Source of the DNA: Cocos nucifera
Lineage: Eukaryota > Streptophyta > Magnoliopsida > Arecales > Arecaceae
Reading direction: 5' to 3'
DNA: 64,000 nt
Assembly (NCBI GenBank): GCA_006176705.1
Contig: QRFJ01001019.1
Coordinates: 183,769 to 247,768, forward strand
Shown: piece after piece, positions 42,904-54,688 of the stretch
Numbering within the stretch: the stretch's first letter is position 1
Layout of the letters: each line of letters begins with the position of its first letter
Notes under the pieces: model-generated
Told to the model about the DNA's origin: nothing
The model's database searches: none
What the model saw: only the letters and a program-made list of their open reading frames with translations
Translations under genes and position numbers: made by a program

Positions 42904-44743
42904 GTAAGGAAGAGCAATTTTTGAATAAAAATTAAACTCAATTGATTATAATATTAAGAAGGAGCTTAATGTTTTTGGATTGTTAAAGAAAAAATTACTT
43001 TGTTGATTTTATTGATTATCTTCTTTCGGGTTATCCTTTTTGATGCTGTCAAAAAGAGGAAGAGTTATTATTGAGTATATGCTTGAGCTTAACTAGAATG
43101 ATGTATGCTTTTATTATTTAGTATTTTCATATCTTTTAAATGTGCAATTCTTTAAAAACTCACTATAAATTATTTTGCATATACTCAAAAGTTTTATCAT
43201 CATCAAAAAGGGGGAGATTATTGACCTAAAGATTGATTTTGATGGTGACAAAGAGTTTTAAGTATAAGTTATAAAGTCTAACTTTATTTTTGAGGATGTG
43301 TAGTTTAAATTTCAAGTGCTTATAATGATTTAAGTAATTTTTATCAATTAAATGAAGTACCATCAATCAAGAGGTCAATGAAGAGAAACTAGACTTGACA
43401 CACCTTAAAAAGGATGGTTAATGAGAGTTAAATCATATTTAGAAAGCAAGTCTAGCCTATAAATAAATTTAGAGAAAAAAAGTTGCTAAAAATCTCATGG
43501 TATGCTTGGCATGCAACTTAGTTGACTAAGCCAGGAGTTAGTCGACTCAATCTTAGAGGATAAAGAAGATAAAGTACAAAAAGATCAAAATTTAGAATTC
43601 AAAGGACTTAGTCGACTAAGTCAGAAAGTTAGTCAACTCAGTCTCAGAGAATAGCAGTAGGATAGAAAGATAGATTTTTAAGTTTTATCCACTTAGCAGA
43701 CTAAGTTAGATTGGATAGACTAAGACTCAGTCAACTCAAAGAAACTTAGTCGGCTAAATTCAATGTAATGGCTAGATTTTTCAGAATTGCATTTTTTCAA
43801 CGACTGTTTTCTTATTTCTAATGGTTAGATCACTTTTGAAGACCTCCAAAATAAATTGAAATGGTGAAAAATCTTAAGAATATATAAGACAATATTTTAA
43901 GTATTAAAAAGAAGCTTTTGGAGAGTTTTATTGAGTATTCATTGAAAAACGCCAAAGAAGTGAGCTGAAAAGAGAAAAAAAGGAGTTGATTTTAAAGTTA
44001 ACCTTTATCCTTCCACTATAAATCATCCTCAAGCAAGCGAGAGCAAGAGTGAATTGAAGTGAGGAAGCAATCAAGTTAAGAATCAAGGAGCCTCATCATC
44101 ACTCAAAAATTCAAGAAGTAGTCAAGCATTCAACTATCATCATTCGGACTTCTTCCAATTTTTCAAAGAGTTTTATTTTTCTAAACTTAATCTTTTGTAT
44201 TCATTTTTGGATTTATTATATTTCAAGTTTCTTGGGTTGAGAAATTTGGTTTAGTCCAAGCCTAGAGTTGGACATTTGTAGTAGTTTAATTAGTAAGCCA
44301 AGGTTAAAACTAATTGGGATTGATTGTTAGTCCGGAGAAAAATAATCACTTATGAGATTTTGATTGGTGATCCAAAAAAAATCAACTAGATTGATTGTGA
44401 ACTCAAAAAATAATCTTGTACGATTTTGGTTGGTGATCAAGGAAAAACCAACTGGGTTTGATTGTGAGCCCGGAAAGCAATCGGACTATAATTCTAGTTA
44501 TGAATTACAGTTGAATTCCCAAGAAATATACTTGAAGAGTGGATGTAGGTACTGAGCTTGGCATCAAACAACTATAAAAGCTTAGTGTTTGTATTTGTGT
44601 AGTTTCATTTCTATTGTTCTTCATTTATATTTATGTTTTAATTTATTTCACCAAGCACATAATATTAAAACTTAGCATATTCATAGTTTAAATTTTGAAA
44701 TACCAATTCACCTCTCCTATTGGGTAGCCATACCTGGGCAACA
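42904..44743 (+). mobile_element. SIRE-like Copia 3' end: internal tail and LTR
   Basis: 42904-43218 is A/T-rich untranslated tail ending in the polypurine tract AAAAAGGGGGAGAT (43205-43218). The LTR follows at 43219 (TATTGACCTAAAG, canonical TGTTGA) and ends near 44743 with CAATTCACCTCTCCTATTGGGTAGCC and GGGCAACA. The tract, an ATTGATTTTGATGGTGACAA start and this end are typical of SIRE/Maximus Copia LTRs. Within the LTR, GTCGACTAAG/AGTCGACTCA-like short repeats occur at 43520-43750, and TATA-like boxes at 43881-43887 and 44017-44023. No coding region lies in the window; the 5' part would be left of G1. Confidence 0.65.
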
Positions 44744-45306
44744 TATAGGTCCTTATCAACGTCGTGCAGTAGCTCCAATAAACTATGGAGCAATGGCAAG
44801 AAACCATTCTTTGAGAGGCTGTGTCGTGAACCAACCATCCTTCAAACCTCCAAGAATTTCATTGGGAGCAACTTCTTGATCAAGAAAACTACTCCTATGA
44901 AGCAGAATCGACTCCTTGCAGAAGGAAGCCGTTGCGAGAGGCAGATCTTGAATAGAAGCTTCAAGATCTTGAGAAAAGACTGAAGGAGGTACAACTAGAA
45001 AGGCCTTCATAGACTAAGAAGGATTTCCACCTCACTTTCTCTTTTTTTGATGCTATTTTGGGTGAATCGATTCCAGCCTGGTTTAAGATGCCCACTTTGG
45101 AGCTATACGATGGCTCCACCGATCCTCAAGACCATCTTAAGAGATACAGAGATGTAATGAGGCTGTAGAGCACATCCAATGCCCTTCTTTGTGTGGCTCT
45201 CTCCATTACCCTCAAGAAATCTATAAGAGTATGATTTTCTAGGCTCCAACTAGGATGTATTTTCTCCTTTGATCAGCTGAGCAGGCTTTTCGTAGCCTAT
45301 TTCTAG
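44744..45306 (+). pseudogene. G3: Tat-type Gypsy gag fragment
   Basis: From about 45040 the translation reads ILGESIPAWFKMPTLELYDG, then STDPQDHLKRYRDVMRL and STSNALLCVALSITLKK, the well-conserved retrotransposon gag domain of Tat elements. The upstream part 44750-45040 is low-similarity gag N-terminus. Stops occur after MRL and in KSIRV. It is cut at 45306 by G4 and at its left by the SIRE-like LTR. It could be the 5' region of a separate element, or of a tandem arrangement with the LTR at 41834-42903. Confidence 0.75.
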
Positions 45307-46408
45307 TGGGGACACCACATTCATCAAAGCAGATCATAGCTGCCACCTTCATCTGGGAAGCACTAGCAAATCATAGCCACCATCTTCATCTAGGGAGCAC
45401 TAGCAAATTATAGCCGCTACCTTCATCCAAGGAGCTTCAGTAGATTGTGTCCATCACCTTCATCAGCACCTTATTTATATTTAGTTTGATTATTATTTAT
45501 CTACTTGGTATAGTCTTATGTATTGGGTTTGATCATCGATTGAGTTATTTTGGAACATGAGTCATATGGTAGAATATAGTGTATTTAGGTCCTATGAGTT
45601 TGAGTCATAAGAGTGTCACCCCCTTTCTTTTCTTATTAGGATTTCACGTACACCAAGAAAGGATTTACTTTATTACCCATCCTAAGGTGTGATCTTTGGA
45701 GTAAGTTATGTAGTTTGTTGCACGTCCTTCCTCTTTTTACTTTCATCGGTCTCTTGGTTGTATGTAGAATATTTTGGGAATAAGAAAATTTTAGTGCATC
45801 TCTCCCTTCTCCATGCTTTTCCTTCTCCTTCTCCCTCCCTCCTCTCATTTCCTATCTCTTCTCCCATATCCTCTAATTTCTACCCTAGTATCAATGCCTT
45901 TCCCTTACAGATAAAGAAAACCAGAGCAACCAGATTTTTCCTATGGGCTGCAAACCAGATCTGAAGTCGAGGTGATCTTCTTCGACGTTGAACCCCTATG
46001 GCTCCCTACGAATCCTACTGGATCGGTCTCTTCCTCTAGATTGTGCAAAATCTTATGCTAGGTGAGGTTTTTTCTTTAAGAAAGTTCTAATAAATCATTA
46101 TTGGCTGCACAAGAACCTATATTTTTGTTTGAACTATCTATAAATCATTAGGCGTAGAGCCCTAATCTAAAAATGAGGTGGTTCCTTAATGACCTCCAAT
46201 CCAACTAGAATAGAACTTTGAAGGTGCGTGCTGAGTTTTCTTTCCTGGTTTAATTTTAATCATAGTAAAATAAATTCTGCATAATTTTTGCACTTGCTAT
46301 AGTTTTTGTGTTTATTTAATTTTGATTGCTTATGGTGATTCTTTGCATTGATCCGAATATAGGATTGCATGCATCTTGGATCTAGGGTTTATTACTCATC
46401 CTGCATCA
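45307..46408 (+). repeat. G4 5' LTR (about 1.1 kb)
   Basis: Starts TGGGGACACCACATTCATC with short near-repeats of GCAGATCATAGC and CACCTTCATC (45325-45460). It matches 52361-53383 nearly end to end. The end is placed at CTGCATCA before the PBS and is uncertain by a few bases. Confidence 0.8.
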
Positions 46409-46415
46409 ACTTTAG

Positions 46416-46427
46416 TGGTATGTGAGC
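46416..46427 (+). other. G4 primer-binding site
   Basis: TGGTATGTGAGC followed by ATGGTT; two changes from the initiator tRNA-Met PBS TGGTATCAGAGC. Confidence 0.65.
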
Positions 46428-47653
46428 ATGGTTAGATTAGGGCTAATGTTTTGCATTTAGGTAGTTTTCTGCATCAAAACTTGCATACTGGTATCCTACG
46501 CAGTCCTTAGAGAAACTGCGATTCCTGTTTCTAGAGAACTCAAAAAATTTTCAAATTTTTTTTTGTGTAGGTTCTAGACTTGTTAAGTGGAGATTTAAAT
46601 TTCATCGGAATCGGAGACCATTTGATCCTCAAAGATATTTCCAAAAATTCTTATACATCCTAACATTTGCATCTGGAAACTATTCAAAAATCTGTCTGTG
46701 CACCTATGAATGAAATAAGCTTTCTCATCTAAAGGAGAATCAGAAATTCATGAAATTTGATAATTTGAAAACTAGATTCGATAATGAATATTTTTTAAGT
46801 GGAAATCTGGAAAACATATCTAGGATTGGTGCTAGCTTTATTTGTTAGTTGAAGGTTCGCACACTAAATTCTGTGACCTATCCTGTTCTATGCAATCTAA
46901 GGACAAACAGAGTTTCACACCTATTAAAACATCCAAAAACTCCAAGATTTAGTTTTCTGAAATCCTAACTCGATAAGGAATTTAGTTGTGCTTTGAAAAC
47001 TATGGAAACCATCCTCTAAGAATCCTATAGTAGAACTTCAATCAGAGGATCCTGCGATCCAAAATAGAATTTTTAGAAGTCTGAAATTTTCTACACTTAG
47101 AAATAATTTTAGATTTGTTTGAACTTCATAATTTTAGTAATTTAGTTTCACTTTTTTTTAAACTTAATCTCATTTTCTAGTTTATTAACTTAATTGGTAC
47201 TATTTTATTTTATATTGAATCGATGTTTGCATCTTGTTTGCATCCTTAGTTTATCTTAAGGGCACTCCCATCATAAGATAAGGGAAGGATTTCATCATCT
47301 TTCCTTGGCCCAAAAACCACCAACCTTATGTACATTGACCCAAGCCTAAACTAAAAATCAATTAGACATTAAAAGAATAGGGTCAAAACAAGTCAAGTTC
47401 AATTGCTACGATGAGTCTTAGTGCAAGTTTGGTCTGCACTTGATTTCGTAAGTTGATGTCTAAGGCTAAAGGTACATGGCAAATGCCTAAGTAAATTGTA
47501 GTTACTTAATTAAGACCTCACGAAAGCGAGGAGAGCCTCCCATAATTCCACCTTTTATCTAGCTAGCCCAAGGATTCGAATGTTGATCTATTTGTATTTC
47601 GATTGATTCATAGTGATTTGAGCTTTTAGGTTTAGGAAAATCCCTCGAGTCAA
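46428..47653 (+). other. G4 leader; no gene seen
   Basis: 1.2 kb of A/T-rich sequence between PBS and gag without recognisable coding content. Confidence 0.55.
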
Positions 47654-48740
47654 TTGTACTGCATGTCTACTAGGTTCGAAGCTAGATATCATCTAGAAAA
47701 TTTAGAGTTAAGTCATGAAATGGATTTTGATTTTGCCACAGCCTTTAAAGTCATTACTAAGAGGTTAAATGCCATAAGTGTTTCCATCCAAAATTTGAAT
47801 GTGGGAGTAGGGACCCTAGAAGAAGAAAGATTGAATAGCTTGGAAGAATGTGTTAGGAATGTCCCTCTCCTAGATGACTATCCTAGAGAGCGACGTGACC
47901 ATTCTTATTTTGATAGAGGTCACAATCAAGTGGTTCGACCCCATCACAATCATAATGACCAGGATGAGAGAATACTTTGGAGTGTCAAGGTCGAAGTCCC
48001 AAGTTTTGTGGGCTATCTGGACCCCAATGAGTACCTTGATTGGGAGGTGGATATGAATCATTATTTTAAATGATATGACATGTTTGAGGAGAGAAAAATT
48101 AGGTTCGCTAATATGAGACTTCTAGGTCAAGCCAAATTGTGTTGGCATAATATGGAGTGATTAGCCGTGCATAGGAGACAGGAGCCCATAAGTACCTGGG
48201 ATGAGATGAAACATAAACTTTGTAAAACATATCTTCCTACCTCCTATCAGCAGTGTATCCTAGATTAGTGGCAAAGATTGACCTAGGGTAGCAAGACTGT
48301 TACTGAGTACATCGCCAAATTTGATGAATACCTTATGCGATGTGGTATTAGTGAAGACCCGTCTGTCACTTTGTCATATTTTGAAGTGGGTTTAAGAGAT
48401 GACATACAGAGAGAATTGTTCATGCATGAGGTCTATAGCTTAGAACAAACTTATCAAATAGCCTAAGATTATGAGAGATTCCAAAGATTGCCGATCACCC
48501 GACAACTTTAGTTGCATAAACCTGGTATTCTAGATCCTAGACCTGGCCTTAATCAAGCCCCTAGAGCTGGCTATAATTAGATCCCAACCAATCATTCTCC
48601 ATCTATTGGTCCTCCACTAAGAAAGGATGATAAAGGCAAAGGAGCTTATGTAGAGAACCTAAGAGGAAGTAGCTCAAGAACTCGATGCTTTAAGTGCAAT
48701 GGATTAGGTCACTTCTCTAACTAATGTCTATCTAGAGCTT
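47654..48740 (+). pseudogene. G4 gag with zinc knuckle
   Basis: Open for 139 codons (47654-48073), then continues in the same frame through single stops. Capsid motifs: VEVPSFVGYLDPNEYLDW, ISTWDEMKHKLCKTYLPTSY, VTEYIAKFDEYLMRCGI, the usual chromovirus gag pattern. The zinc knuckle RCFKCNGLGHFSN is near 48691-48729; the codon before its last Cys is a stop. The stops look like TGG-to-TGA and CAG/CAA-to-TAG/TAA changes. Confidence 0.85.
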
Positions 48741-49500
48741 TATACTAGGGAGAGCTTAAGGAAGAAAACCCTGAGGATACTATTAAGGAAGAGGTCTATG
48801 TTGTAGACCCAGAGCTAGCCAAAACTTTTGAGGATTATGACCCTGCAGAAACTGAGACCAATGAAAGACTAGGAGTGGTGAGATGTGTGTTGACCCAACC
48901 CAAAGAAAGTGAAGACTGGCGTAGGACTGCCATCTTTCATACTTTTATCAGTCACAATGGCAAGGTATGTAAAGTTATCATCGACAGTGGTAGCTGTATC
49001 AATGCTATCTCCACTGATGCCATTTCTCACTTAGGCTTGGTACCTATAAACCACCCTAATCCTTATAAAGTTGCTTGGATAGATGCGCCGTCCATCCTAA
49101 TTAAGCACCATTATTTGGTTCCAATCAAATTCCAATCATACCAAGAGAATATTTGATGTGATGTGATGCCAATGGAAGTTGGAAGTATAATTCTAGGCAG
49201 GCCTTGGTTGTTCGACCAGAATGCAATCCTTCATGGTCGAGCCAACTCATTTCATTTCGGAACAAGAGCAAGAAAATCATAATTCATCCTTCTCCTTCTA
49301 AAACTATTCAAAAGAAAGGAACCATAGGTCCCAAAGAAGTCGAGAAGAAGAAGACCCTACACTTAATCAATGCAAAGGAATTTGAGAAAGAGTTGATTGA
49401 TGGTTCTTTGATTTAGGTTCTAAGTGTCAAGGAATTGATTGATGAGACCCATGGTGAGTTTCCTCAGGAGGTGATTCTCCTTCTTAAAGAGTTCAAACAA
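48741..49500 (+). pseudogene. G4 protease and linker
   Basis: Same frame as gag: KVIIDSGSCINAISTDA with the Asp-Ser-Gly active site (48875-49156 open), then SIILGRPWL. A frameshift near 49255 moves the frame to KKIIIHPSPSKTIQKK (to 49416). The retroviral-type aspartic protease would cut the polyprotein. Confidence 0.82.
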
Positions 49501-50790
49501 TTTTTCCTGAGGATCTTCCAGATCACTTGCCACCCATGAGGAATATCGAACATGCAATAGATCTTGTTCCAGGAGCTACCCTACCCAATCTACCCCACTA
49601 TTGCCTTAATCCCACCGAGCTTGCTTAGCTGAAATGTCAAGTAGAAGAACTCCTTAGGAAGAGATTTGTTAGAGAAAGTCTAAGTTCTTATATGGTACCC
49701 ACCCTCTTGACTTCCAAAAAGAATGAAACTTGGAGAATGTGTGTAGACAGTCGAGCAATTAACAAAATAACGATTTTTGATTTTTTGACTTGATGATATG
49801 TTGGACATGATTGCTGGATTTAATGTGTATTCTAAAATTGATCTAAAAAGTGGATATCACCAAGTGTTGATTAGACCCAGAGATGAGTGGAAAATGCTTT
49901 TCAAAACTAAAGATGGTTTATACGAATGGTCGATCATGCCATTCGGCTTATCTAATGCACCTATAATGTTTATGAGACTCATGACTCAAGTACTATGACC
50001 ATTTATGGGCATATTTATAGTCGTGTACTTTGACGATATTCTCATTTATAGAAAAACTAAGGAAGACCACTTAGAACATCTCTATCAAGTGTTCCAAACT
50101 CTTAAAGCCAAAAATCTATTTGTAAATTTTAAGAAATGTGACTTTGTGACCACACATGTTGTTTTCTTAGGTTTCATTATGACCCCCGATGGTATGTCCA
50201 TGGATCCTAAAAAGGTTCATGCAATTAAAGAATGGCCTATACCCCAAAATGTTCATGATGTTGGGAGTTTTTGTGGTTTAGCAGCTTTTTATCAAAGATT
50301 TATTAAGGGATTTAGTACAATTATGACTCCCATTATGGATTGTATAAAAAAAAGAGCCTTTGAATGGACTAAAACTATTGAATGAGCTTGTCAAGAAATA
50401 AGGATCAGATGACTTAAGCTCCTGTAATGCATCTACGCAATTTTTTTAAGGTCTTTGAGATAGCTTGTGATGCATTAGAAGTAGAAATTGGTGGGGTTTT
50501 GAGTCAAGAAGGACATCTTGTGGCTTTAGTGAAAAGCTAAATGAATCTAGTCATAGGTATTCCACCTACGATAAGAAATTCTATGCTGTGGTACAAGCTC
50601 TTAGACATTGGAGACACTATCTATTACCATAGGAATTTGTCTTGTACTCAGATCATGAAGCCCTTAGGTTCCTCAATTCTCAAAGAAAATTAAATCCTAG
50701 GCATGGAAAGTGGGTTGAATTTTTACAAGCCTACACCTTCGTGATAAAGTACAAGGTTGGGATAGAAAATTGACCTACTGATGCATTCTC
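49501..50790 (+). pseudogene. G4 reverse transcriptase and RNase H
   Basis: RT begins FPEDLPDHLPPMRNIEHAID after another frameshift; CVDSRAINKIT lies at about 49740. Then SKIDLKSGYHQVLIRPRDEW, MPFGLSNAPIMFMRLM (49798-49998) and VVYFDDILIYRKTKEDHLEH (50005-50385), with the YFDD site intact. RNase H traces run from about 50450 (VFEIACDALEVEIGGVLSQEGH-like, shifted) to 50790. It would copy element RNA. Confidence 0.87.
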
Positions 50791-51985
50791 TCATAGAGTG
50801 GCCCTCTTATCGGTAGTAAGTATTGAAGTAGTAGGATTCAAGAAGCTTAAAGTAGGTTATGAAGATTGCCCTGATTTTGGTGCTATTGTTGCCTCGCTTG
50901 GAAAAGGATCGTTTAAGAAGTATAGTGAGTACACTTTTCATGATGGCTATCTTTTTAAAAATAATAAGTTGTGTATCCCACGTACTTCTGTTTGAGATTT
51001 CTTAGTGTGGAAAATACACGTGGGAGGTTTGTCTAGGCATTTCAATAGAAATAAAACTATTGAGACCGTAGAGAACCAATTTTTCTGGCCGAGTCTGAAG
51101 CATGATGTTGCCCGTATCATTGCCTAATGCAGGACTTGCACTGTAGAAAAGCAACATAAACAAAACATTGGCCTTTACACCCCACTACCTATTCTTGACT
51201 ATCCTTGGCAAGACGTGAGCATGGACTTTGTCTTGGGTTTGCCACGTATAGCTAGAAAGAATGATTCGATATATATGGTAGTAGATCAATTTTCTAAGAT
51301 GGCCCATTTCTTACTGTGCCGCAAAATGTCAGATGCCTCTAGAGTTGCCTGGTTATTTCTAGATGAGATTGTGAGGTTACACAGTTTGCCTAAAACCATT
51401 ATCTCGGATAGGAATGTGAAATTTGTAAGTTGTTTCTAGAAAACTTTATGGCACATGTTGGGAACCAAATTAAATTTTTCCATTGCATATCACCCCCAAA
51501 CTGATGGTTAGACTGATGTTGTAAATAGGAGTTTAGGAAACCTATTAAGGTGTTTAGTTGGAGAGCATATTGGGAATTGAAATTTACTTTTATCCCGAGC
51601 CGAGTTTGCATACAATGATTTGGTAAATAGATCCATAGGCATGAGTCCATTCGAGGTTGTGCATGGCTACCATTCTCGAAAGCCTGTAGACTTAATCCCA
51701 TTACCAGTTCATGCTAGAGTGTCTGAGTCTGCATCTTCCTTTGTTGAGCATATTAGAAGTCTGCATAAACAGATCAGTGAGAAAATTAACATAAGTAATC
51801 AAAATTATAAACAGCTAGCAGATTCACGCAAACGAGTTAAGGAATTTGCTGAGGATGATTACGTCATGATTAGGATTAGATCAGAATGGTTTCCCCCAGG
51901 GACTGTTAGGAAGTTACATGCTCGTGGAGCAGGCCCCTTCAAAGTTTTAAAAAAAAGTTGGGTCGAATGCATATATTGTTGACTT
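50791..51985 (+). pseudogene. G4 integrase
   Basis: Zinc finger HVGGLSRHF (two His) and CRTC (two Cys) at about 51018-51140. Core: DVSMDFVLGLPR (first Asp, 51215 on), TIISDRNVKFVS (second Asp), HPQTDG with a stop, then TDVVNRSLGNLL: the catalytic Glu expected in QTEVVNRS is Asp. The C-terminal part at 51620-51982 includes MSPFEVVHGYHSRKPVDLIP and TVRKLHARGAGPFKVLKK, which matches CRM/Reina/Galadriel-type chromoviruses. A frameshift occurs in a run of A at about 51949-51955. Confidence 0.87.
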
Positions 51986-52304
51986 ACCTGCTGATTATGA
52001 TTTTGGCTCTGCTTTTAATGTTTTTGATCTGGTAGCATACAAAGAATCAATAATGATACCCAGTGATCCCTTTGAGCCTATACCTTCTTTTAAGAATGAA
52101 CCCCCACCCAAGTGTCCTCAAGCCAAAGTAAATAAAAAGCATGATACGATCTAGTGCATTCTGGACGAGCAAACTGTGTCTACTAGGAGATGAGACGACT
52201 GCATCTACATGATTCGATGGAGAGGAAGGCTCGAGTTAGAAGATTCGTGGATCACTCAGGAGGAGCTATAGAGGATCGATCTAGAGCTACTTGAGTATCA
52301 CTAA
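51986..52304 (+). pseudogene. G4 C-terminal chromodomain-like remnant
   Basis: After DLPADYDFGSAFNVFDLVAY, a Pro-rich linker leads to YMIRWRGRLELEDSWITQEE at 52206-52265, then a stop and RIDLELLEYH. The pattern aromatic-x-hydrophobic-(K/R)-W-(K/R)-G followed by W is that of a chromodomain, which in chromoviruses directs integration to modified chromatin. The tail ends about 60 bp before the 3' LTR. Confidence 0.65.
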
Positions 52305-52360
52305 GGCTGAGCAGACCCAAACTCAACTACGTCGAGTTCTTCACTATCCAGGGAAATTGG

Positions 52361-53383
52361 TGGGAACATCACCTTCATCAGAGTAGATCATAGCCACCAC
52401 CTTCATTTGGGGAGCACTAGTAGATCATAGCCATCACCATTAGCAGATCATAGCTGCCACCTTCATCCGAGGAGCTTTAGCAGATTGTGTCCATCACCTT
52501 CATCAGCACCTTATTTATATTTAGTTTGATTATTATTTGTCTACTTGGTTTAGTCTTATGTATTAGATTTGATCATCGATTGAGTTATTTTGGGTTATGA
52601 GTCATGTGGTAGAATATAATGTATTTAGGTCCTATGAGTTTCAGTCATAAGAGTGTCACCCCTTGCTTTTCTTATCAGAATTTTATGTACACCAGGAAAG
52701 GATTTACTTCATGTACGTATCCTAGGGTGTGATCTTCGGAGTAAGTTATGTAGTTTGTTGGGCGTCCTCCCTCTTTTTATTTTCATCGATCTCTTGGTTG
52801 TACATAGAATATTTTGGGAATAAGAAAACTTTAGTGCGTCTCTCCCTTCTCCATGCTTTTTCTTCTCCTTCTTCCTCACTCCTCTCCTTCCCTATCTCTT
52901 CTCCCATGTCCTCTAATCCCTACCCTAGTATCAATGCCTTTCCCTTGTAGATAAAGAAAATCAGAGCAATTAGATTTGTCCTATGGGCTATGAACCAGAT
53001 CTGAAGATGAGGTGATCTTCTTCGACGTTGAACCCCCACGGCTCTCTATGAATCCTACTGGATCGATCTCTTCCTCTAGATTGTGCAAAATCCCATGCTA
53101 GGTGAGGTTTTTCTTTTGAGAAAGTTCTAACAAATTATTATTGATTGTCAAGAACCTATATTTTTGTTTGAACTATCTAGGAGTCATTAGGAGTAGAGCC
53201 CTAATCTAAAAATGAGGTGGTTCCTTAATGACCTCCGATCCAACTAGAATAGAACTTTGATGGTGCGTGTTGAGTTTTCTTTCCTAGTATAATTTTAATC
53301 ATAGTAAAATAACTTCTGCATAATTTCTGCACTTGCTATAGATTCTGTGTTTATTTAATTTTGATTGCTCATGGTGATTCTTC
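52361..53383 (+). repeat. G4 3' LTR, interrupted by C3
   Basis: TGGGAACATCACCTTCATC onward, matching 45307-46360. It breaks off at GGTGATTCTTC where the Copia LTR begins; the left LTR continues CTTTGCATTGATCC at the same place. Confidence 0.85.
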
Positions 53384-53463
53384 TGAAGGAAAATCCTGAT
53401 TTTCTGGGTCAGGTTCGTTCAGATCTAATTAGATCGAGAGGCATATTTCAAAAATTTTCTCTT

Positions 53464-53806
53464 AAATATGATTTTTGGAGAAATAAAAGAGAAGGAGAAG
53501 ATCTCCAGATCTAGTCCGAGTGGATACCGATAGAGGCCAGGCACTTGCGTGGCTAGATCCAGAAGCTCAGGGCTTCGGTAGGATCATCAACGGATAATCA
53601 GATTACCCAAAATCAAGAAAAATTAATTTAGAATTAATTTTATTTTATTTTTTTTATTTATCAAATCATAAAATTAGATATGAAAAGTATCAAATCTGAT
53701 TAGGATCTAAAAAAAAATTTTTGAAATATGTCTCTCGATCCAATCAGATCTGAACGAACCTAATCCGAAAAATCAGGATTTTCCTTCAATTAGTATCAAA
53801 TTAAAA
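53464..53806 (+). repeat. Inverted LTR-end fragment within the C3 3' LTR
   Basis: Reads as the plus-strand 3' end of the same LTR family, ending CAGGATTTTCCTTCA at 53789, followed by ATTAGTATCAAATT, a decayed PBS. It is the reverse complement of the adjoining minus-strand LTR (about 53807-54092), so the two form a long hairpin. Confidence 0.75.
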
Positions 53807-54336
53807 TCAGATCTGACTAGATCGAGAGGCATATTTTAAAAATTTTCTCTTAGATGCTAATCAAATCTGACACTTTTCAGATCTAATTTTATGATCTAAT
53901 AAATAAAAAAATAAAATTAAATTAATTTTGAATTAATTTTATCTTGATTCTGGGTAATCTGATTATCCGTTGATGATCCTGCCGAAGTCCTGAGGTTCTG
54001 GATCTAGCCATGCAAGCGTCTGGCCTCTACTAGTATCCACTCGGGCTGGATCTAGAGATCTTCTCTTTTTCTTTCTTTTCTCCAAAAATTAGATCTAAAT
54101 CTGATTTAGAGGATCTTCAAAACTTCTTCTGAAGATCACCCGTCGTCTCTGCAGCAGTGCTGCCTTCTTCCTTTTTCGTCAGTCTTTTCTTGCCTGACTC
54201 GCACTAATCTGAAGGCCCAACTTTCTTGGACGTGGAGAGGAGAGAGAGGGCCAGATGGTGGCATGAAGAAGGGAGAGGGGCAACCTTGGGGTGTGGCTAA
54301 GAGGAGGAGAGCTAAAAAGTGGGCACAGATAGGGTC

Positions 54337-54344
54337 TATTTATA
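54337..54344 (-). promoter_or_regulatory. TATA box of the C3 3' LTR
   Basis: Minus strand GTCTATAAATAGACCC, identical to 62497-62504. Confidence 0.55.
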
Positions 54345-54688
54345 GACTCTCCTACGCTATGCAATGTTGCATCACCCCGGCCAATCACGTTGCTTCGTGC
54401 AATCAGATCTAAATTTGATTGGTGGGATAACATCACCTGATCCAATCAGATGAGAGACCCATAAATTCATTCTTAGATGGTGCCTAAGACTGGTCAAAGT
54501 AGATACCCAAGGGCCACCTAAGTAGAAACCAAGAAGCAACCTCGAGTCCCATCCGTATGGGACTCTAGCGTCCTTATCCATGGGCGCAGCCAACCTAGGC
54601 ATGCACCCCCTTCTTTTTAATTTCTAGAGAGGGGACAAGCCCCTATCTGCTCTCCAATAAGTGCATGACACATGGGCAGATGTCCAAG

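Larger units (their letters stand above)
45307..53383 (+). mobile_element. G4: chromovirus-like Ty3/Gypsy element
   Basis: 5' LTR 45307-46408, PBS 46416-46427, leader to 47653, gag, protease, RT, RNase H, integrase, chromodomain-like tail, 3' LTR from 52361. The 3' LTR is interrupted at 53383 by C3, so its last 60 bp or so lie beyond the window. It is inserted in the G3 gag. The element is collinear with an intact chromovirus; damage is mainly stops and a few frameshifts. Confidence 0.87.

Noticed and set aside
45689..45964. Hydrophobic open frame (MIFGVSYVVC...) repeated at 52729-52950, like a small membrane protein
   Set aside because: It is in the two G4 LTRs, where a T/C-rich stretch encodes hydrophobic residues by composition. 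No selection is evident.
54179..54445. 88-codon minus-strand frame shared with 62339-62605
   Set aside because: These are the same position in the two LTRs of C3. Identity at insertion explains the match.
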